Shown in pieces: positions 35,427 through 42,864 of a DNA stretch of 64,000 nucleotides (position 1 is its first letter; the number at the start of each line of letters is the position of its first letter). Made by a program: the position numbers and the translations under genes. Source of the stretch: Phyllobacterium trifolii (GTDB lineage: Bacteria; Pseudomonadota; Alphaproteobacteria; Rhizobiales; Rhizobiaceae); contig NZ_JACHXN010000003.1 in NCBI RefSeq assembly GCF_014192095.1, positions 344,060-408,059 on the forward strand, written 5' to 3'. The notes beneath the pieces are model-generated. The model searched no databases. It worked only from the letters and a program-made list of their open reading frames with translations, and was not told where the DNA came from.

Positions 35427-35781
35427 GATGATTAAACTCCAAATGATGACAATGCTAACCGAACTTCGCGGCGAAAGGCGAAGGATTCAACCTACAGTAT
35501 ATGGATTGGCGCAACAACAGATCATATATCGTCAGAAAATAAAAAATTACGCGTGTAAACTAATTATTTTCGTTGCGTCATATATCAGATTGCTCTATCT
35601 GAGCGACACAGAAGTTTAAATATTACATCAGTAATATATACAGCCGCCCAAAATTTTTCGGCTCACATCACGATTTAACATGTAAGCACCGATATATACA
35701 CCTAAGAGTTGTTGTATATTTCGGAATTACACCATTAACGCGCACATATTATTTACATTAAATATTTTAGAGAGATTGATA
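35427..35781. other. AT-rich spacer, likely promoter region of the autotransporter
   Basis: 355 bp, visibly more AT-rich than its surroundings, between divergent genes. It has many TATAT-type tracts and no credible gene. Such DNA is a usual target of MucR-type silencers. Confidence 0.45.
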
Positions 35782-38354
35782 ATGAGAAAATTGATATTTG
35801 GATTAAGTTCATATTCGAAGTCAGAGTGCCTGCCGGTTTTTGTCGAAACGTTCGCAGCGTGCAGTCTGGGGTTCGCCCTGATGACGGGAATGATCGGGAC
35901 GGCGCATGCCCAAGCAAGCAAGCCTATCGTATTGGGCGATGCGAATACCAAAGGGACAGGTCTCGATTCAGTCACTGTCGGCAACGGTGCACAGAGTACG
36001 TCGAAAGACAATATTGCTATCGGCCGCGATGCGCAGGCGGGTTTTGTAGCACCGGCGGGCAGTGCCTTGGAAACCGACAAGCCGGATACGGATCTGAGGG
36101 CAATTGCAATTGGTGCAGGAACAAAGGCCCTCGAGCAGGACACGATCGCGATCGGGTTCGGGGCTCTCGCGGAAGACAAGATGACCGGTGCGGTCGCCCT
36201 TGGCGCCTATGCGAAAGCATATCTCCTTGGTGGTGTGGCGATCGGCTTTAATTCGGTCACAGACACTGCTGCTGTTTCAACGGCAAATGTGACGATCAAT
36301 GGCAACCAATATAATTTCGCGGGCAATTCAGCCTACAGCCAAATCAGTATCGGCAACGCAATCCAAAAGCGGCAACTGACCAATATGGCTGCTGGCCAGA
36401 TCAATGCGGTGAGTACAGACGGCGTCAACGGCTCCCAGCTCTTTGCCACCAATTCGGCCCTCGGCACATTGGGGAGCCGAGTGACTGTCAACGAGACAAA
36501 TATCAGCAAGAATACCGGCGATATCAACAATATTACGAACGGGAAGGCGGGACTCGTGCAGCAGGCTGCCGGGGGTGAAAACATCACTGTTGCCAAGGGC
36601 CTCGATGGTGGGGCAATCGATATTGCGGGCACAACCGCCGGCAAAAAAGGGCCACGCAGGCTGATCAATCTGTCGGCAGGCGTCGACGATACGGATGCGG
36701 TCAATGTCGGCCAGTTGAAGACGGTTGACGGGCGGGTGACAGCGAATGAGACACGGATAAACTACGCCGAGGACAATATTGTTGACCTTATCCAATCAGT
36801 TGATCATTTGGACGACGATGCACTGCAGTGGGATCCGGCCGCCGGAGCGTTCTCGGCACAGCATGGTACGGAAACGACGAGCAAGATCGCCAATGTCAAG
36901 GCGGGCACGGACGATACGGACGCGGTCAATGTCGGGCAGTTGAAAGGTCTGGCGGACGCCGAAAAAAAGCTTGGCGATGTGGCCGTGAAATACGTTTGGG
37001 ATGACAAGAACGGCAACGGTGAGCTCGACGCAGGCGAAGTTGTCGATTACGGCAAGGTAAAGCTCGCCGGTGCCGGGGCAAATGGCACAGTGATGTCAAA
37101 TCTCGGCAATGGCGCTGTCAACGCAACCTCGATGGAGGCGATCAACGGCTCGCAGATATTCGACATCGCGCGTTCTTTTGGCGGCGGCGCGGGCTGGAAT
37201 GCAAACGGCGTGTTTACCGGCCCGAGCTACAGAATAACTGTCATCAACCAGGATGGGACGCTAACCAGCAAGGATCACGACAATGTCGGCGATGCGCTTG
37301 GCGGGCTCGACAACAGCGTCAGGATTGTCAACGCGAAAACCGACGGCATCACTGATAAGCTCAACGCGTTGGGCAATGACGCGCTGATCTGGGACGAAAG
37401 CAAGAAAGCGTTCACGGCCGGCCATACGGACATAGCCACCAGAGCAGTTAGTGGCAATAACCGGATTACCGACCTGCAGGCCGGTACCGTGAGCGCAACA
37501 TCAACCGATGCCGTCAATGGCTCGCAGTTGAACGACACGAACAATCGAGTGACTGATGTCGAGAATCGCGTGACGGGTGTTGAGAACCGCGTGACGACTG
37601 TTGAGGGAGATGTCAACAACATCAAGACGGACATCACCAAGATCGACACTCGCGTCACGAATGTTGAAGGCGACGTCAAGAATATCAGGACTGACATCAC
37701 CAACATCACAAACGTCACTGACCGAGCTGTCACGTATGATGGCAAGACCGGCGATCCCAAGACGCTCATCAAGCTGGAGGGTCCGACATCCTCGGATGGC
37801 GGACTGACTGGCGGCACGAAGATCACCAATCTCCAGCAGGGCGCTGTGAATGCGACATCCACCGACGCTGTCAATGGTGCGCAGCTGAATGCCGCCAACG
37901 AAAAGATGAAGACGCTCGACGACAATACCGCCAAGTACAAGCTCAATACCGTGCAGGAGCAAACTGCCAAGATCACCAACCAATACAACGAGTATCTGGA
38001 CCAGTCGAAGAGTTATACGGACAACGTACCAGTAGTGCAGCTGCGAACACGCTCAACCAGTCCAAGCAATACACGGACGAAAGGTTTGCCGAACTTTCCT
38101 CGGATATTGGTTCGGTACGCAGTGAAGCACGGCAGGCGGCGGCGATCGGGCTGGCTGCATCCTCGCTTCGTTACGACAACAGGCCAGGCAAGATCAGCGT
38201 CGCAATGGGCGGCGGTGCCTGGCGAGGGCAGGGCGCTGCGGCATTCGGTGCCGGGTATACCAGCGAAAGCGGCAAGGTGCGGGCGAACGTTTCCGGCGCT
38301 GCGAGCGGCGGCGAATTCGGTGTCGGCGCAGGCATCAGCTTCACGCTGAATTGA
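35782..38354 (+). pseudogene. Trimeric autotransporter adhesin (YadA/BtaE type), anchor out of frame
   Basis: About 857 codons. An extended signal peptide ends near residue 43 (GTAHA). Head repeats follow (NIAIGRDAQAG, GAVALGAYAKAY, GGVAIGFNSV). Six neck motifs such as DDTDAVNVGQLK and STDAVNGSQLND lie near residues 210, 301, 375, 449, 573 and 692. A coiled coil with VENRVTGVENRVTTVEGDVN comes before the last. The main frame loses sense after SKSYTDN (about 38020). The YadA anchor is in another frame, NTLNQSKQYTDERFAELSSD to GEFGVGAGISFTLN, stop 38352-38354. One missing base around 38025-38045 explains this. Without it the protein would be a surface adhesin. Confidence 0.85.
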
Positions 38355-38361
38355 GCTCATC

Positions 38362-38943
38362 ATGATCAGGCAAGCTATGAAACGCCCCATTTTCCTGGCT
38401 TGCCTGCTCCTGTCCGGTTTGCCGTGCCCACCCGCGGCCGGACAGGAGTTCTCCAATTCCGGTTACAGCATCAAGCCGTCCGAGGTGAGCGTTCCGCAGG
38501 GAGCAGAACTCGGTCGCTATCGCCGCACGATCCAGCCCTTCGAAAACTGGGAACTGCGGTGCGATGAAAACCTCAAGGCCAAGAAGAAAATTTGCAATAT
38601 CACTCAGACAATTCTGGACGGCGAGGGCCGGTTCGTTTTTAGCTGGTCGCTGGCGGCCACCGAGGGCGGCAAACCGATGATGATCCTGCGAACCCGCCCA
38701 GGACTTGGCCCTGAGAAGCCCATAAGCCTGACCTTCCCTGCAAGAAAAGAACCGGTCATGATCGCTACCAATGCCTGCGATGCCAATGTTTGCGTGACAT
38801 ATTTACCGGTCGGTCCAGTCTTGCGTGAGCAAATCGCCAAAGAGGCAAACGTGCAGGTATTTTATAAAGATACCGCGGAAGTGCCCCTTGTCTTCGAAGC
38901 GCCCTTGAAAGGCCTATCGGCAGCGCTTGCCGCAATAAAGTGA
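38362..38943 (+). CDS. Invasion-associated locus B (IalB) family protein
   Basis: 193 aa from the ATG at 38362, or five codons later at 38377. A signal peptide ends PAAGQ. The core FENWELRCDENLKAKKKICN and IATNACDANVCVTYLPVGPV, with paired cysteines, matches the IalB family. Bartonella IalB aids erythrocyte invasion; most relatives in rhizobia have no known role. It follows the autotransporter by 7 bp, so the two were probably co-transcribed. Confidence 0.85.
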   Translation: MIRQAMKRPIFLACLLLSGLPCPPAAGQEFSNSGYSIKPSEVSVPQGAELGRYRRTIQPFENWELRCDENLKAKKKICNITQTILDGEGRFVFSWSLAATEGGKPMMILRTRPGLGPEKPISLTFPARKEPVMIATNACDANVCVTYLPVGPVLREQIAKEANVQVFYKDTAEVPLVFEAPLKGLSAALAAIK

Positions 38944-38963
38944 TTGCGTGAAGCTGCCCCAAC

Positions 38964-38999
38964 TTCCGCAGAACCTTACAAATTTGTCATAATGCGGAA
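38964..38999. promoter_or_regulatory. Nested dyad upstream of degP
   Basis: TTCCGCA (38964-38970) and TGCGGAA (38993-38999) enclose the palindrome ACAAATTTGT (38978-38987); both share almost the same centre. It is 82 bp before the degP ATG. Either a regulator site or a weak terminator of the IalB gene. Confidence 0.35.
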
Positions 39000-39080
39000 A
39001 TGGCGACGTAACCTTCCTATCTGTATCACTGGTATTACAAGACGATCCAAGATCGATCAGATGTCCAAGGAGATACATTC

Positions 39081-40622
39081 ATGCCGAACATTCGTAAGTC
39101 CTCTGTTTACCGCGCGGGCATTGCCGCCGCCCTGTTGTCCTCGGCTCTCGTCGGGGGGCTTCTGGCGACCGGACCGCTCAGCGCCATTGTCCCGGCGCAG
39201 GCTGAGGCCGTGCGTGTAGATGCTCCCCAGCAGCCCGGCTTCGCCGATGTTGTCGAAAAGGTCAGCCCCGCTGTCGTCAGCGTTCGCGTCAAGAGCGCGG
39301 TCCATGATACCGCCGATGACGGCACGGGCTTTCCCGGGATGGATCAGCTTCCCGATGACAATCCCATGAAGCGTTTCTTCTTTGAGTTTGGCCAGGGCCA
39401 GCAGGGTCAGCAGGGAAAGCGCGGTATGGAACAGCGTAAGTCGCAACGCGACCAAAACCGCCCGGACCGCATTCGTCCGACCGCACAGGGTTCCGGCTTC
39501 TTCATCTCTGAAGACGGCTATCTCGTCACCAACAATCACGTGGTTGAAGATGGTTCGGCATATACCGTCGTCCTCAATGACGGCACCGAGCTTGATGCCA
39601 AGCTGATCGGCAAGGACAAGCGCACGGATCTCGCGGTGCTCAAGGTCGATGACAAACGCAAATTCACCTATGTAAACTTCGGTGACGACAACCAGGTCCG
39701 CGTCGGACAGTGGGTCGTGGCTGTTGGTAATCCGTTCGGCCTTGGCGGCACTGTGACGGCTGGTATCGTCTCGGCCCGCGGCCGCGACATCGGTGCAGGT
39801 CCTTATGATGACTTCCTGCAGATCGACGCTGCTGTCAACCGCGGCAATTCCGGCGGTCCAGCCTTCAACCTGAACGGTGAAGTTGTCGGCATCAATACGG
39901 CGATCTTCTCGCCCTCGGGTGGCAGTGTTGGTATTGCGTTTGCCATCCCGGCGACGACCGCCAAGAATGTTGTCGATCAGCTGATCAAGACCGGCACGGT
40001 TTCGCGTGGCTGGATTGGTGTTCAGATCCAGCCAGTCAGCAAGGAAATTGCTGAATCGCTTGGCCTTTCTGAAGAAAAAGGCGCACTTGTTGCCGAGCCT
40101 CAGGCCGATGGTCCTGCAGCCAAAGCCGGTGTCGCCGCTGGCGATGTGATCACCGCAGTTAATGGTGACAAGGTCTCTGATCCGCGTGATCTTGCCAAGA
40201 AGATTGCGGCAATCGCTGCCGGCAAGGATGCCGAGCTCACCGTCTGGCGCAAGGGCGAGGCGAAGTCGATCAATGTTGCGATCAAGCCTTATCCGCAGGA
40301 CGACCAGCAGGCCAATGCTGCTCCGCAGCAGGAAGAACAGGCAAAACCTTCGGCGCTCGACGATTACGGCCTGACTGTCATGCCATCCGATGATGGCAAG
40401 GGCGTTGTGGTGACGGATATCGACCGCCAGGGCGATGCTGCCGACAAGGGTATCACGACAGGCGATATCATTGTCTCGGTCAACAACAAGCCGGTGAAGA
40501 CCGGTGCGGAAATTGAAACGGCGATTGCAGATGCATCGAAGACCGGGCGTAAAGCCGTTCTTCTCCAGGTGCAGACCAACGACCAGTCGCGGTTTGTGGC
40601 TCTGCCTATCAACCAGGGTTGA
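39081..40622 (+). CDS. degP: Periplasmic Do family serine protease DegP/HtrA
   Basis: 513 aa. Signal peptide ending PAQAEA. Catalytic triad His153 (TNNHVV), Asp183 (RTDLAVLKV) and Ser257 (GNSGGP). Two PDZ domains follow, near 290-380 (GWIGVQIQPVSKEIAESLGL) and 415-510 (DYGLTVMPSDDGKGVVVTDI). A Gln/Gly-rich insert sits at 103-125. It degrades or refolds damaged envelope proteins. AAGGAG precedes the ATG. A strong terminator at 40685 separates it from the two-component genes. Confidence 0.95.
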   Translation: MPNIRKSSVYRAGIAAALLSSALVGGLLATGPLSAIVPAQAEAVRVDAPQQPGFADVVEKVSPAVVSVRVKSAVHDTADDGTGFPGMDQLPDDNPMKRFFFEFGQGQQGQQGKRGMEQRKSQRDQNRPDRIRPTAQGSGFFISEDGYLVTNNHVVEDGSAYTVVLNDGTELDAKLIGKDKRTDLAVLKVDDKRKFTYVNFGDDNQVRVGQWVVAVGNPFGLGGTVTAGIVSARGRDIGAGPYDDFLQIDAAVNRGNSGGPAFNLNGEVVGINTAIFSPSGGSVGIAFAIPATTAKNVVDQLIKTGTVSRGWIGVQIQPVSKEIAESLGLSEEKGALVAEPQADGPAAKAGVAAGDVITAVNGDKVSDPRDLAKKIAAIAAGKDAELTVWRKGEAKSINVAIKPYPQDDQQANAAPQQEEQAKPSALDDYGLTVMPSDDGKGVVVTDIDRQGDAADKGITTGDIIVSVNNKPVKTGAEIETAIADASKTGRKAVLLQVQTNDQSRFVALPINQG

Positions 40623-40680
40623 TCCACACGAGATAAGGGTTGCGGCGGCGCTGCATCCACCCCCGCTAGCGCCAAAGCAC

Positions 40681-40724
40681 AAAAGGGCGGCAGATCCTTC
40701 GATAATCTGCCGCCCGCTTTTCTT
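40681..40724 (+). terminator. Rho-independent terminator after degP
   Basis: GGGCGGCAGAT (40685-40695) and ATCTGCCGCCC (40705-40715) form a perfect 11-bp stem with a 9-nt loop, followed by GCTTTTC and preceded by AAAA. Confidence 0.88.
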
Positions 40725-40777
40725 TCTGCGATGTGCGATACTTCACTCATTCACCAAAACCGGCTTAATGTACTGCC

Positions 40778-41467
40778 ATGAAGATTCTTGTGATCGAAGA
40801 TGACCGCGAAGCGGCCCGTTACCTGGAGAAGGCTTTCGCCGAAGCGGGGCATTCGGCCGATATCGCTGGCGATGGCGAAACCGGCTATGCACTGGCGGAG
40901 CAGGGAACTTACGATGCCCTGGTCGTTGACCGCATGCTGCCGCGCCGCGATGGTCTATCCGTGGTCGCAGCTCTGCGCGCCCAAGGCAATGATACGCCGG
41001 CGCTGATCCTCTCTGCTCTCGGTCAAGTCGATGATCGTGTCACCGGCCTCAGGGCTGGCGGCGACGATTACCTTACCAAGCCTTACGCCTTCTCCGAGCT
41101 CTTGGCTCGCATCGAAGTCCTGCAAAGGCGATCGAGCCCAAAAGAGGCGGAAACGGTCTATCGCGTTGGCGATCTCGAACTCGACCGCCTGTCGCACACC
41201 GCCAAGCGGGCCGGTCAGGTCATTATCCTCCAGCCGCGCGAATTCCGTCTGCTCGAATATCTGATGCGCCATTCCGGACAGGTCGTCACTCGAACAATGC
41301 TACTGGAGCATGTCTGGGATTATCACTTCGATCCGCAGACCAACGTTATCGATGTGCATGTCTCGCGCTTGCGGGGCAAGATCGAAAAGGGCTTCGAAAC
41401 GCCCCTTCTGCACACGGTGCGTGGAGCCGGCTATATGCTGAAGGCGGCTGCCGGTACCAATGCATGA
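40778..41467 (+). CDS. Response regulator (OmpR/PhoB type)
   Basis: 229 aa. Receiver with EDD, Asp51 in VVDRMLPRRDG and Lys in DYLTKPYAF. The winged helix has LQPREFRLLEYLMRHSGQVV and QTNVIDVHVSRLRGKIEKG. It pairs with the kinase whose start overlaps its stop (ATGA). The order degP, regulator, kinase, glnE, pleC matches S. meliloti as I recall it (SMc02365-SMc02369). The regulon is unknown; degP beside it suggests envelope stress. Confidence 0.88.
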   Translation: MKILVIEDDREAARYLEKAFAEAGHSADIAGDGETGYALAEQGTYDALVVDRMLPRRDGLSVVAALRAQGNDTPALILSALGQVDDRVTGLRAGGDDYLTKPYAFSELLARIEVLQRRSSPKEAETVYRVGDLELDRLSHTAKRAGQVIILQPREFRLLEYLMRHSGQVVTRTMLLEHVWDYHFDPQTNVIDVHVSRLRGKIEKGFETPLLHTVRGAGYMLKAAAGTNA

Positions 41468-42864
41468 GCCGTTTTCGTGCAATGATGAAAATGACAGCCG
41501 TGCGGCTGTCAGCGCTGTATCTCATACTATTCACGATCTGCGCGCTCGTGCTGGTATTCTATATCACCAGTTCTTCCGTCCGGCTTCTGACGACACAGAC
41601 GGAGACGGCCATCAATGAAGAAATCGAGAGTATCGGTCAGGTCTATCAACGGGGCGGCATTGTGGGCCTCGTGCGAACGATCGATCGGCGCGGACGTCAG
41701 CCGGGCGCTTACCTCTATCTCGTAACGGACCCCGCAGGGCGCATAGTTGCCGGTAATGTCCAGAGCATCGAGGTCGGCGTTTTGCAGACAGAGGGCTGGA
41801 TAGAGCGACCCATCACCTATGAGCGCTACAATGAGGGTAGCGATCCGCAGGTCCATACGGCCATTGCCAGGGTCATTGTCATGCCAAATGGCATCAGGGT
41901 CATGGTGGGCCGAGATCTGGGCGAGCCGGAACAGGTCCGGCTCGTCGTACGCCGCGCGCTCATGGCCGCGCTCGGCATCATGGGTGTCGGTGCATTCTTG
42001 ATATGGTTCTTCGTCGGGCGGCGTGCGCTACAGCGTATTGACGAAGTATCGGTCGCTTCGCAGCGCATTATGGGCGGCGATCTGGCCGGGCGGCTTCCCG
42101 TGAGCGGATCCGGAGATGAGTTCGACCGCCTGTCGGAAAATCTCAACGGGATGCTGGCGCGCATTCAGGAATTGAACGAAGGCGTCAGGCACGTTTCGGA
42201 CAACATCGCCCATGATCTGAAGACGCCGCTGACGCGTATGCACAATCGCGCTGAATCTGCGCTTTCCAGCGCCAAGACGACGAAGGCTTATCGCGCCGCC
42301 ATGGAAGGCATGATCAGCGACTCCGATCAGCTGATCCGTACGTTCAATGCCATTCTGATGATTTCGCGCCTCGAATCCGGCTATTCGACCGAGACGATGG
42401 AGCGGATTGCACTATCGACAATTGTCGAAGACGTTTTCGAGTTATACGAGCCTTCGGCTGAGGAAGCGGGCGTCAAGCTTGCGCTAGGACCGATCGACGA
42501 AACGCTTGTCAATGCGAACCGCGAGCTGATCGGCCAGACCATTTCCAATCTCGTCGACAACGCCATCAAATATGCGAGCGTCAGCGATAATCCGGTTGAA
42601 GTAACGCTGTCAGTGGAAAAGCACGATGACAAGGTCAGGGTTACTGTCGCCGATAACGGTCCAGGAATTCCCGCAGATCAGGTGGCCCGAGCGACCGAAC
42701 GCTTTGTGCGTCTGGAGGAAAGCCGTTCGCAACCGGGGTCCGGATTGGGTCTCAGTCTTGCCAAGGCCGTCATGAAATTGCACGGTGGCACATTGGAGTT
42801 GACTGACAATGCGCCGGGGCTGCGGGCTGTCCTCGTTTTTCCGGTGGGAGAGGAGAATGCATGA
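41464..42864 (+). CDS. Sensor histidine kinase partner of the preceding regulator
   Basis: 466 aa. Two membrane helices (about 12-36 and 166-186) with a ~130-residue periplasmic domain. HAMP domain near 186-240. The H-box is DNIAHDLKTPLTRMHNRAE with His250, then NLVDNAIKYA, DNGPGIPADQ and GSGLGLSLAKAVM. Overlaps the regulator and glnE genes by four bases each (ATGA), showing a tight operon. Confidence 0.9.
   Translation: MSRFRAMMKMTAVRLSALYLILFTICALVLVFYITSSSVRLLTTQTETAINEEIESIGQVYQRGGIVGLVRTIDRRGRQPGAYLYLVTDPAGRIVAGNVQSIEVGVLQTEGWIERPITYERYNEGSDPQVHTAIARVIVMPNGIRVMVGRDLGEPEQVRLVVRRALMAALGIMGVGAFLIWFFVGRRALQRIDEVSVASQRIMGGDLAGRLPVSGSGDEFDRLSENLNGMLARIQELNEGVRHVSDNIAHDLKTPLTRMHNRAESALSSAKTTKAYRAAMEGMISDSDQLIRTFNAILMISRLESGYSTETMERIALSTIVEDVFELYEPSAEEAGVKLALGPIDETLVNANRELIGQTISNLVDNAIKYASVSDNPVEVTLSVEKHDDKVRVTVADNGPGIPADQVARATERFVRLEESRSQPGSGLGLSLAKAVMKLHGGTLELTDNAPGLRAVLVFPVGEENA

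Noticed and set aside
36400..37900. Repeated DNA in the autotransporter as a possible CRISPR or tandem repeat array
   Set aside because: Repeats are irregularly spaced and explained by protein neck motifs (DAVNVGQLK, DAVNGSQL).
39057..40682. 541-codon open frame on - strand
   Set aside because: Exact shadow of degP, which has a signal peptide, catalytic triad and PDZ domains.
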